Program-made: the position numbers and the translations under genes
Notes under the pieces: model-generated
What the model was told of the DNA's origin: nothing
What the model saw: only the letters and a program-made list of their open reading frames with translations
Database searches by the model: none
Assembly (NCBI GenBank): GCA_002205125.1
Contig: NIOE01000002.1
Span: forward strand, 372,001-436,000
Origin: Roseateles noduli
GTDB lineage: Bacteria; Pseudomonadota; Gammaproteobacteria; Burkholderiales; Burkholderiaceae_C
Direction: 5' to 3'
DNA: 64,000 nt
Shown here: positions 1-10,629 of the stretch, piece by piece
Numbering within the stretch: the stretch's first letter is position 1
Layout: every line of letters starts with the position of its first letter

Positions 1-1
1 C

Positions 2-292
2 TATTCGTCGGCCTACCGCAAGATGACCACGCCGGTGCTGACGCGCCTGATCCAGGAAGCCGTGCAGCATCAGCAGCCGCAGCGCTCGGGCGTCTCGCGC
101 CCCAAGCTGCGCTACGCCCACCAGGGCGGCATGAACCCGCCCATCGTCGTCATCCACGGCAATGCGCTGGAGGGCGTCAGCGACGTCTACAAGCGCTATC
201 TGGAGGGACGCATCCGCGACCACTACAAGCTGGTGGGCACGCCGATGAAGATCGAGCTGCGTTCCTCGAAGAATCCGTTCGCCGACACCTGA
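2..292 (+). CDS. der: GTPase Der, C-terminal end (partial)
   Basis: Only the last 96 residues are inside the window; the gene enters from the left edge already open. The visible part is the KH-like C-terminal domain of the double-G-domain ribosome-assembly GTPase Der (EngA). It includes an [13 protein letters not shown] segment, a Gly/Arg-rich stretch and a final [12 protein letters not shown]...[15 protein letters not shown] segment typical of the family's last residues. Der acts in maturation of the 50S subunit. It lies 79 bp upstream of hfq, the usual order in Burkholderiales. The GTPase domains themselves cannot be checked here. Confidence 0.93.
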   Translation, partial: YSSAYRKMTTPVLTRLIQEAVQHQQPQRSGVSRPKLRYAHQGGMNPPIVVIHGNALEGVSDVYKRYLEGRIRDHYKLVGTPMKIELRSSKNPFADT

Positions 293-304
293 AAACAGCG
301 CGGT

Positions 305-318
305 CCGGGGAAACCCGG
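305..318 (+). other. GAAA-tetraloop hairpin in the der-hfq gap
   Basis: A perfect 5-bp stem (CCGGG / CCCGG) closes a GAAA loop just after the der stop codon. There is no T-run behind it, so it is a poor intrinsic terminator; it may stabilise the der 3' end or partly separate der from hfq. A weaker inverted repeat (GGTGT ... ACACC, 330-348) follows in the hfq leader. The structure is seen; any role is inference. Confidence 0.4.
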
Positions 319-371
319 TGCTGTGATAAGGTGTGGTATTCCAACACCTCACTTCCAACACGGAGCATATC

Positions 372-614
372 GTGAGCAACAAAGGACAACTCTTGCAAGA
401 CCCTTTCCTGAACCTGCTGCGCAAGGAGCATGTTCCTGTGAGCATCTACCTCGTGAACGGCATCAAGCTGCAAGGCCATATCGAGTCCTTTGACCAGTAC
501 GTCGTCCTGCTGCGCAACACGGTCACGCAGATGGTCTACAAGCACGCCATCTCGACGGTGGTTCCGGGCCGTGCGGTGAACTTCCACACCGGCGAGAGCA
601 ACGACGCCAGCTGA
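372..614 (+). CDS. hfq: RNA chaperone Hfq
   Basis: An 80-residue Sm-like protein that forms the hexameric RNA chaperone pairing small RNAs with mRNAs. The Sm1 region ([29 protein letters not shown]) and the Sm2 signature VVPGR, with the YKHAIS segment before it, are all present. I place the start at the GTG at 372, giving the family-typical [12 protein letters not shown] start, with GGAG at 362-365 as ribosome binding site; an upstream in-frame start would add a non-family extension. It lacks the long C-terminal tail seen in enterics, as usual for betaproteobacteria. hflX follows after 6 bp, so the two are surely co-transcribed. Confidence 0.97.
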   Translation: MSNKGQLLQDPFLNLLRKEHVPVSIYLVNGIKLQGHIESFDQYVVLLRNTVTQMVYKHAISTVVPGRAVNFHTGESNDAS

Positions 615-620
615 AGCTGA

Positions 621-1973
621 TTGACCACTCAAGACCCCACCCATTCGACGCCGCCCCCCGAGGCGGCGCGCGCCATTCTGGTGGGGGTCGATCTGGCCCG
701 CGGCGAGGCCTTCGACCCCACCCTCGACGAACTCGCGCTGCTGGCCGAATCGGCCGGTGACACCCCGGTCGCCCGGGTCGTCGCCAAGCGCAAGGCGCCC
801 GACGCGGCGCTGTTCATCGGCTCCGGCAAGGCCGACGAGATCAAGCTCATGGTGCAGGCGCTCGGCGCCCACACCGTGCTGTTCGACCAGGCCATCTCCC
901 CCGCCCAGCAACGCAACCTGGAACGCCACCTCGGCGTCCCCGTGGCCGACCGCACCGCGCTGATCCTGGAGATCTTCGCCGCCCGCGCGCAGAGCTTCGA
1001 GGGCAAGCTGCAGGTGGAACTCGCGCGGCTGCAGTACCTCTCCACGCGCTTGGTGCGTCGCTGGAGCCATCTGGAGCGTCAGAGCGGCGGCATCGGCATG
1101 CGCGGCGGCCCCGGCGAGCGCCAGATCGAGCTGGACCGCCGCATGATCGACGACCGCATCAAGTCGATCAAGGAACGCCTCAAGAAGGTCCAGAAGCAGC
1201 GCGCCACGCAGCGCCGCGCCCGCGCGCGCAACGGCGTGTTCCGCGTCTCGCTGGTGGGCTACACCAACGCCGGCAAGAGCACGCTGTTCAACGCGCTGAC
1301 CAAGGCCAAGGCCTACGCGGCCAACCAGCTCTTCGCCACGCTGGACACGACGACCCGCTCGCTCTACCTCGAAGAGGCGGGGACCAGCGTGTCGCTGTCG
1401 GACACGGTGGGCTTCATCCGCGACCTGCCGCACAAGCTGGTCGAGGCGTTCAAGGCGACGCTGCAGGAGGCGGCCGACGCCGACCTGCTGCTGCACGTCG
1501 TGGACGCCGCCAGCCCGGTGCTGGCCGAGCAGATGGAGGAGGTGGAGCGGGTGCTCGCCGAGATCGGCGCGCAGCACATCCCGCAGATCCTCGTCTACAA
1601 CAAGCTCGACCTGCTCGAGGACAACCAGCGTCCGCGACAGCTGCAGGACTGGCTGACGCGCGTGGGCGGCGAGCACGGCGGGCAGCGCCTGCCGCGGATC
1701 TTCGTCAGCGCGGTGAAGGGCGAAGGCCTGGATGAACTGCGCACGATGATCGCGTCGCTGATGCAGGCGGCGCCGGTGCCCGAGTACGCGGGTCAGGAGA
1801 CGGACCCGGATATCGACCGGGAAATCGACCCGGAAATCGATCAGGACATCGACCCGGACGGCTTGACCGATGTCGACGGCAGGGACGACCTCCACGACGG
1901 CGACTTGAACCCTCAGGACACGCCCCAAGATCGGTCGGACCCGCAGGATCATCCGCAGGGACGCACAGGCTGA
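621..1973 (+). CDS. hflX: GTPase HflX
   Basis: A ribosome-binding GTPase that splits stalled 70S/100S ribosomes after stress. The N-terminal HflX domain is followed by a basic helical linker (about 165-205) and the G domain. Its motifs are G1 GYTNAGKST at about 213-221, G3 DTVGF near 260 and G4 NKLD near 330. The start appears to be TTG at 621, six bases after the hfq stop, giving MTTQDPT. After about residue 390 comes an acidic tail with DPDID/REID/PEID-type tandem units and an Asp/Gln-rich end, which is not part of the conserved fold. Its neighbours are hfq and hflK. Confidence 0.95.
   Translation: MTTQDPTHSTPPPEAARAILVGVDLARGEAFDPTLDELALLAESAGDTPVARVVAKRKAPDAALFIGSGKADEIKLMVQALGAHTVLFDQAISPAQQRNLERHLGVPVADRTALILEIFAARAQSFEGKLQVELARLQYLSTRLVRRWSHLERQSGGIGMRGGPGERQIELDRRMIDDRIKSIKERLKKVQKQRATQRRARARNGVFRVSLVGYTNAGKSTLFNALTKAKAYAANQLFATLDTTTRSLYLEEAGTSVSLSDTVGFIRDLPHKLVEAFKATLQEAADADLLLHVVDAASPVLAEQMEEVERVLAEIGAQHIPQILVYNKLDLLEDNQRPRQLQDWLTRVGGEHGGQRLPRIFVSAVKGEGLDELRTMIASLMQAAPVPEYAGQETDPDIDREIDPEIDQDIDPDGLTDVDGRDDLHDGDLNPQDTPQDRSDPQDHPQGRTG
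1803..1860 (+). repeat. Coding repeats of the HflX acidic tail
   Basis: Degenerate 12-bp-like units related to GAAATCGACCCG occur five times in frame. They encode an alternating Asp-Ile-Asp/Glu pattern at the C-terminal end of HflX. Units differ by point changes, which indicates an old slippage-type expansion. Confidence 0.6.
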
Positions 1974-2026
1974 GGCCGTACGCCAATGCCCGATACTTGC
2001 AACAAGACTTCCTCATCAGGATGCGT

Positions 2027-3313
2027 ATGAATCAAGACGATCGCATGTCCGTCGCCGGTGGCGGACGTGACCCGCGGGGTGGAGCCGGCAGCCTGCGCCG
2101 CCGGCTGGGCCTCTGGATGAGCAATGGCCGCAATGAAGGCCCGCCCGACCTGGACGAGCTGTGGCGCGATTTCAATCGCAAGCTGTCGCGCCTGTTCGGC
2201 GGCCGTGGCGGCAACGACGGCGGCAATGACGGCGGCCGGTCCGGCAACGGCGGCAGCAACCAGCCGCCCGACATGCGCGGCGCCGGCATCGGCGTGGCGC
2301 TGGTGATCGGCGTGGTGCTGCTCGGCTGGCTGGCCAGCGGCGTGTTCATCGTGCAGGAAGGCCAACGCGGCGTGATCACCTCGTTCGGCAAGTACAGCCG
2401 CACGGTGGACGCCGGCATCCAGTACCGCCTGCCGTATCCGTTCCAGGCGCACGAGGTCGTCTCGTTCACGCAGCTGCAGACGGTGGAGATCGGCCGCAAC
2501 TCGGTCGGCCAGGCCACGGGCCTGCGCGACTCGTCGATGCTGACGCAGGACGAGAACATCATCGACGTGCGCTTCACCGTGCAATACCGGCTGAAGGACG
2601 CGCGCGACTACCTGTTCGAGAACTACAACACCGACGAGGCCGTCAGCCAGGCGTCCGAATCGGCGGTGCGCGAGATCGTCGGCCGCAGCAACACCGACGC
2701 GGTGCTCTACGAGCAGCGCGACGCGATTGCCAACGACCTGGTGAAGTCGATCCAGACGCAGCTCGACCGGCTCAAGACCGGCATCGAGGTCGTCAACGTC
2801 AACCTCAGCAGCGTGCAGCCGCCCGAGCAGGTGCAGGCCGCCTTCGACGACGCGTTCCGCGCGACCGCCGACCGCGAGCGCCTGAAGAACGAAGGCGAGG
2901 CCTACGCCAACGACGTGATCCCGCGCGCCCAGGGCCAGGCGGCCCGCCTGCGCGAGGATGCCGAGGCCTACCGCGCCCGCGTGGTCTCGTTCGCCGACGG
3001 TGACGCGCAGCGCTTCAAGTCGGTGCTGGCCGAGTACCAGAAGGCGCCGGCCGTCACGCGCGACCGCCTCTACATCGACACGATGCAGCAGGTCTATTCG
3101 CGGGTCACCAAGGTGATGGTGGACGCCAAGAGCGGCTCCAACCTGCTGTACCTGCCGCTGGACAAGCTGATGCAGCAGACGTCGGGCACGGTCACCACGA
3201 CGACGCCGACGCCGGTGCTGCCGACCGAGACGACGCCGACCAGCCCGTCGTCGCTGAGCACCGATCCGCGTTCGCGCGACGCCATGCGCAGTCGCGATCG
3301 CGACGGCCGTTGA
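2027..3313 (+). CDS. hflK: FtsH protease modulator HflK
   Basis: A membrane SPFH/prohibitin-family protein that pairs with HflC to cage and modulate the FtsH protease. A Gly/Asn-rich cytoplasmic N terminus precedes one transmembrane helix (about residues 88-109). The SPFH domain follows, opening with FIVQEGQRGVITSFGKY, then a coiled-coil region and a Thr/Pro-rich tail. I chose ATG 2027 (MNQDDRMS) because AGG at 2018-2020 sits at the right distance; ATG 2021, ATG 2045 and an upstream TTG at 1997 are alternatives. hflC follows after 18 bp. Confidence 0.95.
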   Translation: MNQDDRMSVAGGGRDPRGGAGSLRRRLGLWMSNGRNEGPPDLDELWRDFNRKLSRLFGGRGGNDGGNDGGRSGNGGSNQPPDMRGAGIGVALVIGVVLLGWLASGVFIVQEGQRGVITSFGKYSRTVDAGIQYRLPYPFQAHEVVSFTQLQTVEIGRNSVGQATGLRDSSMLTQDENIIDVRFTVQYRLKDARDYLFENYNTDEAVSQASESAVREIVGRSNTDAVLYEQRDAIANDLVKSIQTQLDRLKTGIEVVNVNLSSVQPPEQVQAAFDDAFRATADRERLKNEGEAYANDVIPRAQGQAARLREDAEAYRARVVSFADGDAQRFKSVLAEYQKAPAVTRDRLYIDTMQQVYSRVTKVMVDAKSGSNLLYLPLDKLMQQTSGTVTTTTPTPVLPTETTPTSPSSLSTDPRSRDAMRSRDRDGR

Positions 3314-3331
3314 TCGAGGGAGCCCACAACA

Positions 3332-4231
3332 ATGAATCGCATCGTCTCCGTCGTCGTCGGTCTGCTGATCCTCTTCATGATCGCCAGCTCGACGCTGTTC
3401 GTCGTCGACCAGCGCCAGTTCGCGGTCGTCTATTCTCTGGGCGAGATCAAGGAAGTGATCACCGAGCCCGGCCTGAAGTTCAAGCTGCCCCCGCCGCTGC
3501 AGAACGTGGTCTTCCTGGACCGCAGAGTGCAGACGCTGGACGCGGCCGATCCGCGTCCCATCTTCACCGCCGAGAAGAAGAGCCTGGTCATCGACTGGCT
3601 GGTGAAGTGGCGCATCGTGGATTCGCGCCAGTACATCCGCAACAGCGGCACGCAGCTGCGCAGCCTGGAAACGCGCCTCAGCCCGATCGTGCAGAACGCG
3701 CTGAACGAGGAAGTGACCAAGCGCACCGTGCGCGCGGTCCTGGCCACCGAGCGTGAGAAGGTCATGCAGGACGTGCGCAAGCGCCTCGAGGAAGAAGCCA
3801 AGCAGTTCGGCATCGAGATCGTGGACGTGCGCGTCAAGCGCGTGGACTTCGCGGCCAACATCACCGAAGCCGTCTACAACCGGATGAAGTCGGAACGCGC
3901 CCGCGTCGCCAACGAGCTCCGCTCCACCGGCGCGGCCGAGGGCGAGAAGATCAAGGCCGACGCCGACAAGCAGCGCGAAGTCATCACCGCCGAGGCCTAC
4001 CGCGACGCGCAGAAGATCATGGGTGAGGGCGATGCCAAGGCGTCGATCCTGTACTCGGAAGCCTTCGGCCGCGACCCGCAGTTCGCTCAGTTCTACCGCT
4101 CGCTGGACGCGTACCAGCGCTCGTTCAAGAACAAGGGCGACGTGATGGTGCTCGATCCGTCCAGCCCCTTCTTCAACGCGATGCGCAACGGCGGCCCTGG
4201 CGCGCCGGCGGGACCCGCTCCGAAGAAGTGA
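3332..4231 (+). CDS. hflC: FtsH protease modulator HflC
   Basis: A 299-residue partner of HflK. A single N-terminal transmembrane helix (about residues 3-22) is followed by the SPFH domain (VVDQRQFAVVYSLGEIKEVI). A long charged helix with ERARVANELRSTGAAEGEKIKADADKQ-like spacing comes next, then the family-typical YRSLDAYQRSF segment near the C terminus. A GAGGGAG ribosome binding site lies before the ATG. Length and order are normal for the hflKC operon. Confidence 0.96.
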   Translation: MNRIVSVVVGLLILFMIASSTLFVVDQRQFAVVYSLGEIKEVITEPGLKFKLPPPLQNVVFLDRRVQTLDAADPRPIFTAEKKSLVIDWLVKWRIVDSRQYIRNSGTQLRSLETRLSPIVQNALNEEVTKRTVRAVLATEREKVMQDVRKRLEEEAKQFGIEIVDVRVKRVDFAANITEAVYNRMKSERARVANELRSTGAAEGEKIKADADKQREVITAEAYRDAQKIMGEGDAKASILYSEAFGRDPQFAQFYRSLDAYQRSFKNKGDVMVLDPSSPFFNAMRNGGPGAPAGPAPKK

Positions 4232-4246
4232 TCCCGGGAACGGCCG

Positions 4247-4282
4247 GATGACGCGAACGCCGCGTCGCCGGCCTGCGTCATC
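4247..4282 (+). other. Hairpin between hflC and the DUF2065 gene
   Basis: An 8-bp perfect inverted repeat (GATGACGC at 4247-4254, GCGTCATC at 4275-4282) encloses a GC-rich 20-nt loop in the 88-bp gap. There is no U-tract, so it is more likely an mRNA processing or stability element than a terminator. Its role is inference. Confidence 0.35.
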
Positions 4283-4319
4283 AGGCTGACCGGCGGCAGC
4301 CGGGGAGGGCGGCCTCATC

Positions 4320-4505
4320 ATGGGTGGCGACAAGTGGCTGGCAGCGCTGGCGCTGCTGCTGATCATGGAGGGGCTGATGCCCTTCCTGAACCCCGGCGCC
4401 TGGCGCCAGCTGTTCTCCAAGCTGTTGGCGATGAGCGACGGCCAGTTGCGATTCCTCGGTCTCGCCAGCCTGGTCTGCGGCGGCGTGCTGCTGATGCTGC
4501 TCTGA
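4320..4505 (+). CDS. DUF2065 small membrane protein (YjeT-like)
   Basis: A 61-residue protein with two hydrophobic helices (about 6-24 and 43-61) joined by a short basic loop containing LNPGAWRQ, the hallmark of the DUF2065/YjeT family. The family sits next to hflC in many proteobacteria; its biochemical role is unknown. Its position suggests an accessory link to the HflKC-FtsH complex, which is inference. No strong Shine-Dalgarno is obvious apart from a GGGGAGGG stretch about 10 bases upstream. Confidence 0.85.
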   Translation: MGGDKWLAALALLLIMEGLMPFLNPGAWRQLFSKLLAMSDGQLRFLGLASLVCGGVLLMLL

Positions 4506-4607
4506 GCCGCCTGTCCAGCTTGTCACGAAGACTCGCTGAATCGTTGGCGAATGCCCGCTGAACCCTCGCGTGAGGGACTCGGTGGCCGGGGCGCGTCGCG
4601 ACCCCGG

Positions 4608-4613
4608 TACAAT
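4608..4613 (+). promoter_or_regulatory. Possible -10 box before hisZ
   Basis: TACAAT lies 30 bp before the hisZ start, in a 137-bp gap otherwise free of genes. No good -35 is seen at the right distance, so this is a tentative promoter. Confidence 0.35.
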
Positions 4614-4642
4614 GCCGTTTTTAACCCCCTCCCTGAACGTCC

Positions 4643-7196
<2,554 letters not shown>

Positions 7197-7270
7197 GCGA
7201 CCGCTCGCGCCCTGTCGCCTTTCCCGTCTTATCCAGACCTGACCCCATCCATCGCTGAGGAGCCTCCCCC

Positions 7271-7792
7271 ATGTTGACCGACGACGGCAAACATCTGTAC
7301 GTGTCGTGGGATGAATACCACCTGTTGATCGAACGCCTGGCGCTGAAGGTGCATGCCTCCGGTTGGGAGTTCGACCAGATCCTGTGCCTGGCCCGCGGCG
7401 GGATGCGTCCCGGCGACGTGCTGTCGCGCGTGTTCGACAAGCCGCTGGGCATCATGTCGACGAGCTCGTACCGCGCGGAAGCCGGCACGATCCAGGGGCG
7501 TCTGGACATCGCCAAGTACATCACCATGCCCAAGGGCGAGCTCGCCGGGCGCGTGCTGCTGGTGGACGATCTGGCGGATTCGGGCGTGACGCTGAAGGCC
7601 GTGGTGGAACGGCTGCGCGGCATGCCGTCGATCAGCGAGCTGCGCTCGGCGGTGATCTGGACCAAGAGCGTTTCGGAGTACACCCCGGACTACTACGTCG
7701 AGATGCTGGAAACCAGCCCGTGGATCCATCAGCCGTTCGAGGACTACGATTCGCTGCGCCCCGATGCGCTGGCGAAGAAGTTCGCGATCTGA
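7271..7792 (+). CDS. Purine phosphoribosyltransferase family protein
   Basis: A 173-residue type I phosphoribosyltransferase. The PRPP-binding loop VLLVDDLADSGVTL (about residues 97-110) and an N-terminal ARGGMRPGDVLSR segment are clear. Proteins of this family next to purA are usually annotated hypoxanthine/xanthine-type salvage enzymes, but the substrate cannot be read from sequence. A GAGGAG ribosome binding site precedes the ATG. It is the last gene of the purA group, followed directly by an intrinsic terminator. Confidence 0.88.
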   Translation: MLTDDGKHLYVSWDEYHLLIERLALKVHASGWEFDQILCLARGGMRPGDVLSRVFDKPLGIMSTSSYRAEAGTIQGRLDIAKYITMPKGELAGRVLLVDDLADSGVTLKAVVERLRGMPSISELRSAVIWTKSVSEYTPDYYVEMLETSPWIHQPFEDYDSLRPDALAKKFAI

Positions 7793-7800
7793 TGCACGAA

Positions 7801-7829
7801 GGGCTGACAACTGTCAGCCCTTTTTTCTT
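7801..7829 (+). terminator. Intrinsic terminator after the phosphoribosyltransferase gene
   Basis: An 8-bp perfect stem (GGGCTGAC / GTCAGCCC) with an AACT loop is followed by TTTTTTCTT, 8 bp after the stop codon. Confidence 0.93.
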
Positions 7830-7892
7830 GTTGGCGTCGCGAGTCTCGCTGTCGAGTCCTCGACTGGGCGCCAATGAGAAAAGCCGGCAAAG

Positions 7893-7918
7893 AAAAAGCC
7901 GGCGCATGGCCGGCTTTT
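7893..7918 (-). terminator. Terminator for tRNA-Leu (probably bidirectional)
   Basis: A 10-bp stem AAAAGCCGGC / GCCGGCTTTT with a 5-nt loop lies just past the 3' end of the tRNA on the minus strand. There the flanking A-run reads as a U-tract. A second copy of the left arm (AAAAGCCGGC, 7879-7888) lies next to it and could pair alternatively. Confidence 0.75.
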
Positions 7919-7924
7919 CGAATT

Positions 7925-8009
<85 letters not shown>

Positions 8010-8093
8010 AAGGTCAGAAGCCTGCTTCTCGCGAAACCCGGCTCAAGTCACTTCTTGAAGTATTCTTGAGCCCTGGTTTCTCGGAACACAGAA

Positions 8094-10592
8094 ATGCTTC
8101 TGCGTTTCAGGAAAGACAAGGATTCTACTATCAAAAACTTCAAGAATGCAAGCCCCGCGGGCGCTCACAACGCGCCGTCGATGGGGGAGATCGAAGGCAC
8201 GGTGCAGGGTCACCGCGACGGGCACGGTTTCCTGATGCCCGACGATGGTCAACCGGACGTTTATCTGTCCTCGCAGGAGATGCACGCCGTCATGCACGGC
8301 GACCGCCTGCGGGTGCGCATCGTGCGCCACGACAAGCGCAACCGTCCCGAAGGTCGCGTGCTCGAGATCCTCGAACGCCGCAAGAAGCCGATCATCGGCC
8401 GCCTGCTGCTCGAGTCCGGCATCTGGCTCGTCGCCCCTGAAGACAAGCGCTACGGCCAGGACATCCTGGTCCCGAAGAATGCGATCGCCAACGCGACCGC
8501 GGGGCAGATCGTCGCCGTCGAGCTCACCGAACCGCCGTCGCTGTATTCGCAACCCGTGGGTCGCGTGACCGAGGTGCTGGGCGAGATCGACGACCCCGGC
8601 ATGGAGATCGAGATCGCCGTGCGCAAGTACGAGGTCCCGCACGCCTTCAGCGCCGATACGCTGGCGCAGGCCGCGAAGCTGCCCGACAAGGTCCGCGCGG
8701 TCGACATGAAGCATCGCATCGACCTGCGCGACGTGGCGCTGGTGACGATCGACGGCGAGGACGCCCGCGACTTCGACGACGCGGTCTACTGCGAGCCGCA
8801 CAAGCAGGGCCGGGGCAAGACCGCGTTCCAGGGCTGGCGCCTGCTGGTCGCGATCGCCGACGTCAGCCACTACGTGAAGCCCGGCGAGGCGCTTGATCGC
8901 GACGCCTACGAGCGCGCGACCTCGGTCTACTTCCCCAGACGCGTCATCCCGATGCTGCCGGAGAAGCTGTCCAACGGCCTGTGCTCGTTGAACCCGGAGC
9001 AGGACCGCCTGTCCATGGTCTGCGACATGCTGGTCAGCGAGGCCGGCGAGGTCCACGCCTACCAGTTCTATCCGGCGGTCATCAATTCGCATGCGCGCTT
9101 CACCTACACGGAAGTGGCGGCCATCCTCGGCAACACGCATGGCCCCGAGGCGCACAAGCGCAAGACGCTGGTGCCGCACCTGCTGCATCTGCACGAGGTC
9201 TACCGCGCGCTGCTGTCGCAACGCGGCAAGCGCGGCGCGATCGACTTCGAGACCACCGAGACCCAGATCGTCTGCGACGACAACGGCCGCATCGAGAAGA
9301 TCGTGCCGCGCACCCGCAATGAGGCGCACCGCCTGATCGAGGAGGCGATGCTCGCCGCCAACGTCTGCGCGGCGGACTTCATCGCGGGCGGCAAGCACGC
9401 GTCGCTGTACCGTGTCCACGAAGGCCCGACGCCGGAGAAGCGCACCACGTTGCAGGCCTACCTGCGCGCGCTGGGCATCGGCATGGGCATCAGCGATGAT
9501 CCGGCGCCCGGCGAGTACCAGGCGATCGCCCAGGCGACCAAGGACCGGCCCGACGCGCAGCAGATCCACACCATGCTGCTGCGCTCGATGCAGCAGGCGA
9601 TTTACACGCCGGCGAATGCGGGGCACTTCGGGCTCGCGTACCAGGCGTACACGCATTTCACCAGCCCGATCCGGCGCTATCCGGACCTGCTGGTGCATCG
9701 CGTGATCAAGGCGCTGCTCGCGACGAAGAAGTACGCGCTCGACGCGCACAAGATGACCGCCGCGAACCCGATGCCCAAGCGGCCGGGCAAGCCGGCGTCG
9801 AAGGCGCCGAGTCCGGCTTCCGCATCGACCGAGGCGGAACGCTGGGAAGTCGTCGGCGCGCATTGCAGCGCCAACGAACGCCGCGCCGACGAGGCCTCGC
9901 GCGATGTCGAGGCCTGGCTGAAGTGCCGCTTCATGCGCGACCATCTGGGCGAGGAATTCGCCGGCACGGTGAGCGCGGTGACGAGCTTCGGCCTGTTCGT
10001 GCAGCTGGACGCGCTGTATGTCGAAGGCCTGATCCACATCACCGAGCTGGGCGGCGAGTATTTCCGTTTCGACGAAGTCCGCCAGGAGCTTCGCGGCGAA
10101 CGGACCGGCATCCGCTACGCCACCGGCGCGCGCGTGCAGGTGCAGGTGAGCCGTGTCGATCTGGACGGTCGCAAGATCGATTTCCGGATGGTGCGTGAAG
10201 GCGAGGAGCAGCGCCTGCTGCGCGGCGGCGCCCATCGCGACAAGTTCGGCGATCGGCGCGGCGGTGACGGCAAGGGTCCCGCGAGGAAGCAGGACAAGCG
10301 CGCCGAGCAGCGCGCGCGCCGCGAGGCCGCTGCTGCCCCGGCGGCGACGGTCGAACCGATGCCGCAACCGCAGCCCGATCCGCCGACGGCGGTGGATGCG
10401 CTCGAACGCATCGAGCAGGCCGATCGCGTGCTGAAGGCCGAGCGCCGCAAGTCGGAGCGCGCGACGAAGGGCGCTTCCACGCACCCGGTCAAGGCGGTCA
10501 AGCGCACGGCGCGCAGCGCGACGAAGTCCGTCGCGGCGAAGGGCAGCGGCGCGCCCGCGGCCAAGACGACGCGGCGCAAGCGCGGCGCCTGA
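8094..10592 (+). CDS. rnr: Ribonuclease R
   Basis: A 3'-5' exoribonuclease of the RNB family that degrades structured RNA. Cold-shock/OB domains occupy about residues 30-190. The RNB catalytic domain follows with the metal-binding Asp cluster DARDFDDAV near 223-231 and HFTSPIRRYPDLLVHR near 521-536. The S1 domain is at about 620-705 and the tail is Lys/Arg/Ala-rich. Two things are odd. The N-terminal winged-helix domain of E. coli RNase R is absent, the cold-shock fold beginning within about 30 residues of the start. A Lys/Pro/Ser-rich insert (about 563-585) splits the RNB-S1 junction. Start is ATG 8094 without a clear Shine-Dalgarno; ATG 8181 (MGEIEG) is possible. Confidence 0.94.
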   Translation: MLLRFRKDKDSTIKNFKNASPAGAHNAPSMGEIEGTVQGHRDGHGFLMPDDGQPDVYLSSQEMHAVMHGDRLRVRIVRHDKRNRPEGRVLEILERRKKPIIGRLLLESGIWLVAPEDKRYGQDILVPKNAIANATAGQIVAVELTEPPSLYSQPVGRVTEVLGEIDDPGMEIEIAVRKYEVPHAFSADTLAQAAKLPDKVRAVDMKHRIDLRDVALVTIDGEDARDFDDAVYCEPHKQGRGKTAFQGWRLLVAIADVSHYVKPGEALDRDAYERATSVYFPRRVIPMLPEKLSNGLCSLNPEQDRLSMVCDMLVSEAGEVHAYQFYPAVINSHARFTYTEVAAILGNTHGPEAHKRKTLVPHLLHLHEVYRALLSQRGKRGAIDFETTETQIVCDDNGRIEKIVPRTRNEAHRLIEEAMLAANVCAADFIAGGKHASLYRVHEGPTPEKRTTLQAYLRALGIGMGISDDPAPGEYQAIAQATKDRPDAQQIHTMLLRSMQQAIYTPANAGHFGLAYQAYTHFTSPIRRYPDLLVHRVIKALLATKKYALDAHKMTAANPMPKRPGKPASKAPSPASASTEAERWEVVGAHCSANERRADEASRDVEAWLKCRFMRDHLGEEFAGTVSAVTSFGLFVQLDALYVEGLIHITELGGEYFRFDEVRQELRGERTGIRYATGARVQVQVSRVDLDGRKIDFRMVREGEEQRLLRGGAHRDKFGDRRGGDGKGPARKQDKRAEQRARREAAAAPAATVEPMPQPQPDPPTAVDALERIEQADRVLKAERRKSERATKGASTHPVKAVKRTARSATKSVAAKGSGAPAAKTTRRKRGA

Positions 10593-10624
10593 AGAGGCTC
10601 GCCTGAAGAGCGACGCCTGAAGAG
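10587..10624 (+). repeat. Three copies of a stop-codon-bearing 10-mer at the rnr 3' end
   Basis: GCCTGAAGAG occurs at 10587-10596, 10601-10610 and 10615-10624, at 14-bp spacing. The first copy contains the rnr stop codon (TGA 10590-10592). Copies 1 and 3 extend into mini-hairpins (for example CGCCT-GAAG-AGGCG, 10614-10627). The array fills the gap to the convergent nnr gene. Confidence 0.85.
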
Positions 10625-10629
10625 GCGGC

